A DNA stretch of 37,301 nucleotides from NCBI GenBank assembly GCA_030427335.1, contig JAUHWV010000006.1, positions 1-37,301 on the forward strand. Direction: 5' to 3'. Numbering within the stretch: the first letter of the stretch is position 1; each line of letters begins with the position of its first letter. The DNA comes from Gammaproteobacteria bacterium (GTDB taxonomy: Bacteria; Pseudomonadota; Gammaproteobacteria; Pseudomonadales; Halieaceae). A model generated the notes under the pieces. That model worked only from the letters and a program-made list of their open reading frames with translations. It searched no databases and was not told the DNA's origin. Shown one piece after another: positions 1 to 7,335 of this stretch. A program made the position numbers and the translations under genes.

Positions 1-270
1 TCATCGACGAACGTGAATGAACTTCGTGAACAGGTTCAGATCCGGCGCGCAACGGCGTCATCAAACCTTGTTTTATACCGCAGGATACGAGAACGGCGCT
101 ATGCCAATCCCTGCGCGCTATCGAATCGCTTAAAGGGCGTCGCCATGGTGCTGGACGCCGGGATTCGAGATGCAGAAGCCACGATTCATTGGTGCGATGC
201 CAGTCTTGATATGATGGCTGATATTGGCGCCCTGGGGTCGTCTAATGGAGCCCAACAACTCCTTGACTGA
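1..270 (+). other. Left-edge region with weak reading frames, possible hypothetical gene
   Basis: No gene here is well supported. One frame is open from the left edge to a TGA at 268-270, with a possible GTG start at 13, giving about 85 residues rich in Arg and Ala that I do not recognise. A second frame reads a few codons to a TGA at 18-20, and an ATG at 17 overlaps that stop as ATGA and gives only 38 residues. The reverse strand also has an open frame reaching the left edge. Several competing frames of similar length suggest either a degraded gene or non-coding DNA upstream of gspA. Confidence is low. Confidence 0.2.
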
Positions 271-351
271 CTGGCGGCCGGCTACCCGCTTCAGAGCGAT
301 TCCGCTATTGCTGTGCATGAGGCATACTAGGGGTCTTGACGCGAGGAAACT

Positions 352-1959
352 ATGTACAGCGACTATTTTGGGCTAAGTGAGGCACCTTTCTCGATAGCGG
401 TGAATCCACGCTACCTGTTCTTGAGCGCTCGGCATAAAGAGGCTCTGGCTCATTTGCTGTATGGTGTGGCGGGGGGCGGCTTTGTTTTGTTAACCGGTGA
501 AGTCGGAACGGGAAAAACAACGCTCAATCGGTATTTTTTGTCTCAGCTCCCGGATAAGACTGATGTGGCGATCATCAATAATCCCAGTCTATCCTGCGAG
601 GAGTTTCTAGCGGCAGCCTGCGAAGCCTTTGGGCTCGAACTCCCTGAATCGAATAGCCTGAAGTCGCTGACTGATACCTTGCACCGTTTTCTAACGGACA
701 ATCACGGCAAGGGGCGTCGTTCGATTTTGATGGTAGACGAAGCCCAACATCTCGCCTTGGACGTTTTGGAACAAGTGCGTTTACTGACGAATTTAGAAAC
801 AGATACTCAGAAGTTACTGCAGATTGTTCTTATTGGGCAACCGGAGTTGATGACAAAGCTCAACAGACCAGAGCTGAGGCAGCTAAATCAGCGGATCACA
901 GGACGCTACAAGTTGGGTGCCTTGTCGTTGGAAGAGACTCAGCATTATATCGAACACCGGCTTGCAGTTGCCGGAATGGCGCCGGGCGTGTCCCCTTTCA
1001 GCAAAGGGAGTATCCGGGTGGTTCATGAGAAGACCGGCGGGGTGCCGCGTTTGATCAATTTGCTGTGCGATCGCATACTGGTTGCGCTGTTTGCGCGCCA
1101 GAAGAAGTCCGCCGACCGTAAAATAGCGCTCCTTGCTGCCGATGAACTGTGGCAGGCCGATGGCGCTGTCGAAGTACTAAACTCAGATGTAGGCGTTTCG
1201 AACCAAGCAAAACTCAAGCGCTTTACGCTCGCGGCCGTTTTCATTGTTTCGGCAGGTTTTGCAGCGGTTTGGTGGAGTCCGCAAAACCCTTCATCGCCAA
1301 TGGCAACTCTCCAGGAGAAGGAGGGCACCACGGTAGCCGGCGAAGCGTCAGATGCGCTGCCTACGTATGAGTCAAAGACTCGACCTCTGCGCGCTTTGTG
1401 GGCTTCCTACGAGGGGCTGGGCACGCCTTGCGTCGACGATTTGGGGCCACGCTGTCTCGAGTTTACCGATGGGAGTTGGCAGGCACTCGCGGCGCTTAAT
1501 CGACCGGTGCTCATCTCTCTGGTTAACGCGTATAGAGAGAAAAGTTACGCCTTGGTTCACCGAGTCAATTTAGTAGACGGGCAGGTTCGCTCCATTGAAT
1601 TGCTCTCCGCCGACGGCACGATGTCGGTAGATGTCAGGCGTTTAGGCGCCTTGTGGGACGGTTCTTATTTGTTTTTGTGGAAACCGCCTCTCGGTTTTGA
1701 TCAAGCCGTGGCTCGGGGCGCGAGAGGGGCTGTGGTCACTCAGATTGCGCGTGATTTCGCTAAACTCGACAGCGCTGCGGGCCCGCTGGCGGAGAATGAG
1801 TTCAATGGCTTGCTGCATGAACGGGTGGTCGCTTTTCAGGCAGAGCATGGTCTTTCAACCGATGGGGTGGTGGGTAGAGAAACGCTCATCGCTTTGGAGG
1901 CAGCGCTCGGCTCTGCGCCCCAAGCGTCTGTGATTGTGTCTGCCTTGGGGGCCGACTGA
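352..1959 (+). CDS. gspA: General secretion pathway protein A (GspA/ExeA-like AAA+ ATPase)
   Basis: This 535-residue protein has the standard GspA/ExeA architecture. The N-terminus is the family-typical start (MYSDYFGLSEAPFSI). Walker A is GEVGTGKTT at residues 49-57 and Walker B is ILMVDEA, with Asp129-Glu130. A single membrane segment lies at about residues 291-308. The C-terminal periplasmic part ends in a peptidoglycan-binding domain at about 484-520 (FQAEHGLSTDGVVG). In known systems GspA acts with GspB at the inner membrane and helps the type II secretin assemble through the cell wall, using ATP in the cytoplasm and binding peptidoglycan outside. A good ribosome site (GAGGAAAC) precedes the ATG. 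The stop abuts the ATG of gspB, so the two are translated together. No other type II secretion genes are in the window. Confidence 0.93.
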   Translation: MYSDYFGLSEAPFSIAVNPRYLFLSARHKEALAHLLYGVAGGGFVLLTGEVGTGKTTLNRYFLSQLPDKTDVAIINNPSLSCEEFLAAACEAFGLELPESNSLKSLTDTLHRFLTDNHGKGRRSILMVDEAQHLALDVLEQVRLLTNLETDTQKLLQIVLIGQPELMTKLNRPELRQLNQRITGRYKLGALSLEETQHYIEHRLAVAGMAPGVSPFSKGSIRVVHEKTGGVPRLINLLCDRILVALFARQKKSADRKIALLAADELWQADGAVEVLNSDVGVSNQAKLKRFTLAAVFIVSAGFAAVWWSPQNPSSPMATLQEKEGTTVAGEASDALPTYESKTRPLRALWASYEGLGTPCVDDLGPRCLEFTDGSWQALAALNRPVLISLVNAYREKSYALVHRVNLVDGQVRSIELLSADGTMSVDVRRLGALWDGSYLFLWKPPLGFDQAVARGARGAVVTQIARDFAKLDSAAGPLAENEFNGLLHERVVAFQAEHGLSTDGVVGRETLIALEAALGSAPQASVIVSALGAD

Positions 1960-2829
1960 ATGTCACTCGTTGGAGAGGCTTACAGGCGCAGCCAGGGTAA
2001 TCCAGACCCCGTCAGACCAGAAGGGGTCGTGATACTCAGTCGCAGGCGCCTGTGGCTTATCATCGCGGCAACGGTAACGTGCACGAGCTTGATTTTAGTG
2101 GCGTTGCTGCAGCTGATACCGGAATCTGCGTCCGTCGAGGTAACAGAATCTGCCTTGCATGACATCGAAGCAGAAAGGCAGACTTCGGTGCCATTATCGG
2201 TTCCCATGAGTGACACAAAGCGCGATAACGAAACGGCGCAAATGCTCGATCGAGCAGGCAGCCGCGATCGTTCATTGGATGCGAATTTCCCCGAATCTGG
2301 TGCGCGTCCAAAGCAAGAAGACAAACGAGTGCAGGATCTGTACCGAGCTCGCGCCGTGGCTTTGAGTAAAAGTGAGGTGGCGCAAACGCTCAGCGAAAGT
2401 GCGGACCCGCTGCGTGATAATACCAGCCCTTCCCAACGCTCGGGCGCATTGTCTAACGAGGGGCAATTGCAATCGTTGGTCGCGCGAGACAATTCTGACC
2501 GCGACAGCGGCTTAGATTCTGAGGCCATACTGCAACAAGCGCAAAAGCTTCTGCAGGCGGAAGCCGCAACTCGGGCGAGTCGTTTGCCTACAATCGAGGA
2601 GTTGCCCGAAGCTGACCGGGATCGCATACCGACTTTGCTCTACAGTGCGCACGATTTTCAGCCAAGAGGGGAAAGCCGGGTGATGATCAATCGGGCTTGG
2701 TACGGCGTGGGAGAGCGCTTAACGGGTCGACTTACCCTGAGCGCGATTCGAGAGAGCGACATCGTGGTGGATTCCGATGATGGGTTTCGATTCATCGTTC
2801 CTGCACTCGCATCTTGGGTTAACCTTTAG
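1960..2829 (+). CDS. gspB: General secretion pathway protein B (GspB)
   Basis: This 289-residue bitopic inner-membrane protein starts directly after the gspA stop. It has a short basic cytoplasmic N-terminus, one membrane helix at about residues 31-53 and a long, charged, low-complexity periplasmic linker. It ends in the conserved GspB domain at about 215-289 (PTIEELPEADRDRIP, then MINRAWYGVGERL and FRFIVPALASWVNL). In the known family GspB forms a complex with GspA and supports secretin insertion. The linker is the variable part and its sequence carries no other domain. A 215-codon open frame on the opposite strand across the linker is Ser/Cys/Arg-rich and is taken as a shadow. Confidence 0.9.
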   Translation: MSLVGEAYRRSQGNPDPVRPEGVVILSRRRLWLIIAATVTCTSLILVALLQLIPESASVEVTESALHDIEAERQTSVPLSVPMSDTKRDNETAQMLDRAGSRDRSLDANFPESGARPKQEDKRVQDLYRARAVALSKSEVAQTLSESADPLRDNTSPSQRSGALSNEGQLQSLVARDNSDRDSGLDSEAILQQAQKLLQAEAATRASRLPTIEELPEADRDRIPTLLYSAHDFQPRGESRVMINRAWYGVGERLTGRLTLSAIRESDIVVDSDDGFRFIVPALASWVNL

Positions 2830-2904
2830 TTGAGTGCGTCGCTCGCGTCCACTTGCCATACCTCTGGCTCAGTGAGTTTGGACCGTCGCCTGCGTCGTAC
2901 ATAT

Positions 2905-2930
2905 GCTCTGTCGTTAAGAGCGCGCCTTTT
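2905..2930 (+). terminator. Weak candidate terminator between gspB and alr
   Basis: A five-base-pair stem (GCTCT 2905-2909 with AGAGC 2917-2921, seven-base loop) is followed by GCGCC and four T residues at 2927-2930. It lies in the 117-bp gap between the convergent ends of gspB and alr. The stem is short and the T run is separated from it, so this is only a candidate. Confidence 0.25.
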
Positions 2931-2946
2931 GTAAATTAACCGGTAT

Positions 2947-3999
2947 TCAGATGGAAAGCCTGGGTAACCGCTTCGGTATTCGGGCGAGCAACTCATATGC
3001 GGACATGCTGTTGAAGTCTGCAACACGCTCGATACGTAACTCGCTCCCCCACAGTTCGATATGGTCACCGATTTGTGGATATTCAATGTCCGTAACGTCG
3101 GCAGTGATCAGGTCCATCGAGACCCGCCCCGATAAAGGAATTTCTCGTCCTCTTAGCCAAATCGGTGTTCCATTCTTTGCATCGCGCGGATAGCCGTCGG
3201 CATAGCCTATCGGTAGAGTAGCAATTAGGGATCTTCGCTGCGCGGTCCAAGTCCCGCCGTAACCCACAGATTCTCCTGCGTCAATCCAACGCAAACTGTG
3301 TATCTGCGTATTTAAGGACATGACCGGTTGTAACTCAGGCAGTGTTAGGCTGGTCGGGTTCGCGCCATAGAGTGAGAAGCCAGGTCTTACCCAGTCTAGA
3401 TGTGTTTCGGGGTATTGGATCAAAGCCGGGGAGTTTGCCGCGCTCAGAGTGCACCTGTGGCCCTGCGTTAAGCGGGTCAGTTTGTACAATTGGTTAAGGG
3501 TCTTACCTCGATCTACATCGGCATCTGCGAAATGCGTAAACACCGTGGGTTCAATGGAATGCGGCGCCTGCAATAGTTGCTGCACGCCTGCTGCGTCGAG
3601 CCCAAGGCGGTGCATGCCGCTGTCGAACTTGATCCATATGGCAGGGCGTTGCGGTATGGGTATCGACAGATACTGGCGTGCTTGCCATTCGTCTGTAAGA
3701 GCGAGCGTGATGTTGTGATAGCTCGCTTCGACATATTCAGAGTCAGAAAAGGCCCCCTCAAGCACCAGGATGGGTTGGGTGATATTGAGCTCTCGAAGCT
3801 CGATTGCCTCATCTAAATGGGCGACTGCAAACGCATCCGCTATACCGTCGAGCGCCGGCGCTATGATTCTAACATCGTGCCCGTAGGCATCCGCTTTGAC
3901 CACCGCCATGAGCTTTGCGCCGCTCGCTATCGATTTTAACCACCTCGCGTTGTGTGCAAGAGCCGCGATATTTATTGTGGCGTGAGTAGGGCGTGTCAT
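2947..3999 (-). CDS. alr: Alanine racemase
   Basis: This 350-residue protein is a PLP-dependent fold-III alanine racemase interconverting L- and D-alanine in the cytoplasm. The PLP lysine is Lys35 in MAVVKADAYGH and the second catalytic base is Tyr247 in SVGYGGTW. The C-terminal beta domain (PRDAKNGTPIWLRG, VSMDLITADVTD, YELLARIPKRLPR) is complete, and the length is close to the usual 355-360. Its ATG overlaps the dat stop as ATGA, so it is the last gene of the D-amino acid operon. D-alanine is also needed for peptidoglycan, so this could be either the housekeeping racemase or a catabolic one; the operon context favours a link to D-amino acid turnover. Confidence 0.93.
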   Translation of the reverse strand: MTRPTHATINIAALAHNARWLKSIASGAKLMAVVKADAYGHDVRIIAPALDGIADAFAVAHLDEAIELRELNITQPILVLEGAFSDSEYVEASYHNITLALTDEWQARQYLSIPIPQRPAIWIKFDSGMHRLGLDAAGVQQLLQAPHSIEPTVFTHFADADVDRGKTLNQLYKLTRLTQGHRCTLSAANSPALIQYPETHLDWVRPGFSLYGANPTSLTLPELQPVMSLNTQIHSLRWIDAGESVGYGGTWTAQRRSLIATLPIGYADGYPRDAKNGTPIWLRGREIPLSGRVSMDLITADVTDIEYPQIGDHIELWGSELRIERVADFNSMSAYELLARIPKRLPRLSI

Positions 4000-4856
4000 G
4001 CGAACTCAAATTTATGCTGCTGGAATAGGTCAATAGCTAGCCCCCACACGGACTTGGCTCGGGCTGTGATGGGCTTTGAATCGATCATCGACACCGGCGC
4101 GATTTCACGCGTTGACGAACTCAACCAGACTTCGTCTGCATCAAAACAATCGGAGAGTCGAAGATCGCACTCTGTCACTTCGAATTCTTGCGACATCCGG
4201 AGGATATCAAGAACGAGCCCGCGAGTGATGCCTGGCAGGAGATGCTGGTCAAGACGAGGGGTCATAACCTTGCGTCCCGATACAACGAAGATGTTGCTGG
4301 CGGCAGCCTCTGTTAGGAGGCCGTCTTGTCGATACAGCAAGGCCTCGTCAAAGCCTTCATTGACGGCTGCTTGGTAATGCAAGACGTTGCCCAGAAGCGC
4401 CGTCACTTTAATATCGCAATGCTGCCATCTCAGGTCCTCTTGAGACTTTAATTTCAGCCCGTGTTCCGGCGGATTGGCGCTAGACCGAGGAGCCGGTATG
4501 TCGAATGTATAGGCGAATACCGTGGGCTCCAGCGTGGAGCTGAATGTATGGTGGCGGCGCTCTGCAACGCCTCGTGAGACGTGAAAATAAACGCCGCAAT
4601 GCTCCCAAGGTGAGTTCGAAATGAGCTCGAGAATAACGGTACGCCACTTGTCTCGCTCGTTACAGCGCAGGCTGATGGCATCCAAGTTGCGCGTGAGCCT
4701 GTCCAGATGTCGTTCCAGAGCGATGGGACGCCGGCCGTGGCAGGGAATCACTTCGTAGATCCCGTCGCCAAATAAAAAACCGCGATCCATAGGCGAGATT
4801 GTGGCCTCCGATTTAGGTATGAATCGTCCGTTCAGATACACGATTTGTTCTGTCAC
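3996..4856 (-). CDS. dat: D-amino acid transaminase (D-alanine aminotransferase), class IV
   Basis: This 286-residue fold-IV PLP enzyme would catalyse D-alanine + 2-oxoglutarate to pyruvate + D-glutamate. The family start is clear (VYLNGRFIPKSEATISPMDRGFLFGDGIYEV). PLP binds Lys150 (CDIKVTALLGN), with Glu183 (LLTEAAASNIF) as the expected pyridine-nitrogen ligand. An Arg-x-His pair, Arg100 and His102, sits where D-alanine transaminases hold the substrate carboxylate, which favours D- over L-branched-chain specificity. The start is GTG, overlapping the upstream stop as GTGA, and the 3' end overlaps alr. It is flanked by a D-glutamate-cyclase-like gene and alr, so it probably links D-Ala and D-Glu pools. 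A branched-chain aminotransferase or aminodeoxychorismate lyase is less likely. Confidence 0.87.
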   Translation of the reverse strand: MTEQIVYLNGRFIPKSEATISPMDRGFLFGDGIYEVIPCHGRRPIALERHLDRLTRNLDAISLRCNERDKWRTVILELISNSPWEHCGVYFHVSRGVAERRHHTFSSTLEPTVFAYTFDIPAPRSSANPPEHGLKLKSQEDLRWQHCDIKVTALLGNVLHYQAAVNEGFDEALLYRQDGLLTEAAASNIFVVSGRKVMTPRLDQHLLPGITRGLVLDILRMSQEFEVTECDLRLSDCFDADEVWLSSSTREIAPVSMIDSKPITARAKSVWGLAIDLFQQHKFEFA

Positions 4857-5719
4857 AGGGCTTCCCTCGCTCCATTAATGTGCTTCAGCAGTCGAGCAAT
4901 AATTTGATTGCCGCTCCCCTCGTTTAAGCCATCTTCCGTGGGTTGCGTTTGATGGGTTACGCCGTCTACTGCGCCGTGGTCCACGAGCCATGCAAGCAGT
5001 GGGGTTTCGAGCAGATTTTCAAGAAAAGGCTTGCCGCTCCAGTACTGCAGCATCGCAACTAAGGCGTAGCCACCCCAATTGCTGACATCCGCTACCACGA
5101 GCTCGTCGCAGCGACTCACGGCGGGTCGAATCGGTAGAGCGGCCGCAAAGGCGTCTATGTTTCCCATTCCAGCCTCATTGCCACCATCACCGATGCCGAT
5201 GACAGGGCAGTTTCCCTGCCGCATAAACTCCTCGAAATTGCGCACTTGGGCGCTGATGTCGACGCCGCGGATATTATAATAGCAGCCATCTTCGGCCGCA
5301 CCTGGAACTTCAATCGAGACGATTAAGTCTGGTTCTATACGTTCGATAAAAGTCTTACATAGTTCGGCTTGGGTTGAGTTTACCGCGGCATCCAAGGCAA
5401 TGACGCGGTGGCTGTTGGCCAAAACGGCGGCGAGTGAGGGCGGTCCTGCTATCCAAACCTCAGCGCCCAGCTCGGTTAAAGCGGAGTAAAGCGCCATGGC
5501 ACCGGCTGGTCCATCGGTTTCAAAGGTGTTGGCCACCGGGAACCCCGTACCGATCAGTATTGTTCCTTGGCGATTATTCCACAGTCGAAGCGCGGCTCTG
5601 GCACAGTATCCAGGTTCCAGCTGCGAGCGCAGTGCCGTCATACCTCTGGGGTTGAGTTCAACTAGAGCCTGTTCCAGCGCTGTACTGAGTGCAAGGGTCT
5701 GTGCATCAAGTGTATGCAT
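4853..5719 (-). CDS. DUF4392 protein, D-glutamate cyclase-like
   Basis: This 288-residue protein matches the DUF4392 family, which forms the C-terminal half of human mitochondrial D-glutamate cyclase (DGLUCY), the enzyme converting D-glutamate to 5-oxo-D-proline. The family signature GIGDGGNEAGMGN is present, along with GTGFPVANTFETDGPAGA near the N-terminus. I start it at the ATG at 5719 (MHTLDAQ), which has an AGAGAG-type ribosome site. The frame is open 40 codons further upstream, but that would lie inside pxpA. It overlaps pxpA by 14 bp and dat by 4 bp. Its place between pxpA and dat supports a D-glutamate/5-oxoproline role. Bacterial members are little studied, so the activity is inferred. 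Confidence 0.85.
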   Translation of the reverse strand: MHTLDAQTLALSTALEQALVELNPRGMTALRSQLEPGYCARAALRLWNNRQGTILIGTGFPVANTFETDGPAGAMALYSALTELGAEVWIAGPPSLAAVLANSHRVIALDAAVNSTQAELCKTFIERIEPDLIVSIEVPGAAEDGCYYNIRGVDISAQVRNFEEFMRQGNCPVIGIGDGGNEAGMGNIDAFAAALPIRPAVSRCDELVVADVSNWGGYALVAMLQYWSGKPFLENLLETPLLAWLVDHGAVDGVTHQTQPTEDGLNEGSGNQIIARLLKHINGAREAL

Positions 5720-6449
5720 TAAGTTTCTCTCTAATGGTCCGTGCGAGTTCGAGCGCTGAAGGGGTATCGCCATGGACGCAGAGCGTGGTTGCCTCGAGGG
5801 TGAGCGTATCGCCATTGGAGCAAAGCACCGATTTGTCATCCAGTAGTCTTTCTACTTGCGCTAGAGCCTCATCGTGGGTCAGCACGGCGCCAGGTGTGCG
5901 TCGATCTTGTAATGATCCATCGGGGCAGTAACGGCGATCGGCGAAAGCCTCAAAGCGCAGTTTTACCGGTCTCGTCTTATAGCGCTCGCGCAATTGCGGA
6001 CTTTCGGCTGTGGCTTGGAGTACCAAGGTCGACTCAGATGAGGAGTCGATAACCGCTTGGACCACCGTATCCAGGACACTGACATCCTTCATCATATCGT
6101 TGTAGAGCGCCCCGTGGGGTTTCACGAAGGCGACATTTCCGCCAACGCTCGAAGCCATGCCAGAGAGTGCAGATATCTGATACAGCATGGCCGCGTAGAG
6201 GTCAGTTTCGCTCATTTTCATGGAACGACGGCCGAAACCCACGAGATCGGGGTAGCTCGGGTGTGCGCCGATGGCTACCTGGTTTTTAACGGCGAGTTCG
6301 AGTGTTTTGAGAATCGTCGCTGGATCTCCAGCGTGGAAGCCGCAGGCGATGTTCGCTTCGTTGATCAGCGGCATGATGTCAGCGTCGTGGCCGAGGTCCC
6401 ATGCGCCGTAGGATTCGCCCAAATCGCAGTTGAGGGTGAGTAGGTTCAT
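5706..6449 (-). CDS. pxpA: 5-oxoprolinase subunit A (LamB/YcsF family)
   Basis: This 247-residue protein is a full-length LamB/YcsF family member. Conserved motifs run in order: [10 protein letters not shown] at the N-terminus, [19 protein letters not shown] and VKPHGALYN. In the known PxpABC enzyme, PxpA works with PxpB and PxpC to open 5-oxo-L-proline to L-glutamate using ATP. PxpB and PxpC are not in this window. Here pxpA lies between the DUF1445 and DUF4392 genes, both of which resemble parts of D-glutamate cyclase, so its substrate may be 5-oxoproline made by them. The ATG overlaps the upstream stop as ATGA, which indicates translational coupling. Confidence 0.92.
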   Translation of the reverse strand: MNLLTLNCDLGESYGAWDLGHDADIMPLINEANIACGFHAGDPATILKTLELAVKNQVAIGAHPSYPDLVGFGRRSMKMSETDLYAAMLYQISALSGMASSVGGNVAFVKPHGALYNDMMKDVSVLDTVVQAVIDSSSESTLVLQATAESPQLRERYKTRPVKLRFEAFADRRYCPDGSLQDRRTPGAVLTHDEALAQVERLLDDKSVLCSNGDTLTLEATTLCVHGDTPSALELARTIREKLNAYT

Positions 6450-7216
6450 AGTATGGCTAGCTCTGCATTCAGTAGGTCCGTGACGAGCATGTGCCCAGGC
6501 GCGTGCGTCGCAGCGATCGGTATTTGAGCCTCTATCAGTGCGCGTTGGGGGGTTACGCCACAGGCCCAGAAGACGGGTAGTTCACCGGGTCGTATCTCGA
6601 CTGCGTCGCCGTAGTCGGGCCTTGTAATGTCGCGAATCCCGATAGCGCTGGGCTCACCAAAGTGAATGGGCGCTCCGTGTACCGATGGGAAACGAGAGCA
6701 GACTTGGATTGCGCGAATAGTTTGGGACGGTGTCATCGGCCGCATGCTAACCACCATATCGCCTTGGAATGGCCCCGCCGGCTCACAGCGTATGGTTGTG
6801 TTGTACATCGGAACATTGGCCCCCTCTTCGATATGACGTACAGGAACACCCGCCGCCAGAAGACTTTCTTCAAACGAAAAAGAGCAGCCGAGCGCAAAGA
6901 AGACCCAATCGTCCTGCCAGTAGTCAATTATATTGTGTGGCTCAGCGGTAATTTTGCCGTATGAAAACACTTTATATTGAGGGCAATCCGAACGAATGTC
7001 CTCGTTTCCGAGCTTTGGAATAGCAACTTGCCCTGGGTTAGACTGAGCTATGAGAGGGCATGGCTTCGGGTTTTGCTGGCAAAACCGAGCGAAATCAGCC
7101 GCGTAGGCCGCGGGCATAGCTACAATATTACATTGCACAAATCCGTCGCACAGACCTGCAGTGGGCGCAGTCCATAAACCATTCCGGCACTGTTGTCGTA
7201 AATCCTTTGGTGTCAT
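6446..7216 (-). CDS. DUF1445/YcsI family protein (putative hydro-lyase, UPF0317)
   Basis: This 256-residue protein is a typical DUF1445/YcsI (UPF0317) member, with motifs [17 protein letters not shown] and APGHMLVTD and the usual length of about 260. These proteins are often labelled putative hydro-lyases. The same domain forms the N-terminal half of human D-glutamate cyclase, whose C-terminal half is DUF4392. Both domains occur here as separate genes on either side of pxpA, which strengthens the D-glutamate link. It is the first gene of the operon and diverges from an acyl-CoA synthetase across 119 bp. No strong ribosome site is visible before the ATG. The exact reaction is not established from the sequence. 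Confidence 0.85.
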   Translation of the reverse strand: MTPKDLRQQCRNGLWTAPTAGLCDGFVQCNIVAMPAAYAADFARFCQQNPKPCPLIAQSNPGQVAIPKLGNEDIRSDCPQYKVFSYGKITAEPHNIIDYWQDDWVFFALGCSFSFEESLLAAGVPVRHIEEGANVPMYNTTIRCEPAGPFQGDMVVSMRPMTPSQTIRAIQVCSRFPSVHGAPIHFGEPSAIGIRDITRPDYGDAVEIRPGELPVFWACGVTPQRALIEAQIPIAATHAPGHMLVTDLLNAELAIL

Positions 7217-7335
7217 AAGCTAGAGCGAGTAACAAACAGAAATCAACGTTATCAGAACCGGTTGAATCTGCACAGTACCCTCGCCGGGTGGATAAAAACT
7301 GCAAGCAGACTAAATCGCAACAATAAGGAAGAGTG
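7217..7335. promoter_or_regulatory. Divergent promoter region with AACCGGTT palindrome
   Basis: These 119 bp separate the start of the D-amino acid operon (-) from an acyl-CoA synthetase gene (+), so they should hold promoters for both. The only clear symmetry is the perfect 8-bp palindrome AACCGGTT at 7256-7263, a possible regulator site. I see no convincing -35/-10 pair for either side. A ribosome site (AAGGAAGAG) lies just before the synthetase ATG. Confidence 0.4.

Noticed and set aside
1980-2627. 215-codon open frame on the minus strand opposite gspB
   Set aside because: It lies over the low-complexity linker of gspB, is Ser/Cys/Arg-rich, has no recognisable domain and overlaps a well-supported gene completely.
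3952-4377. 141-codon plus-strand frame across the alr/dat junction
   Set aside because: It is antisense to two clear PLP-enzyme genes and has a Ser/Arg/Cys-rich composition typical of a shadow frame.
4853-5839. Longer 328-residue version of the DUF4392 protein
   Set aside because: The extra 40 residues lie inside pxpA and look like antiframe composition; ATG 5719 has a ribosome site and starts a normal protein.
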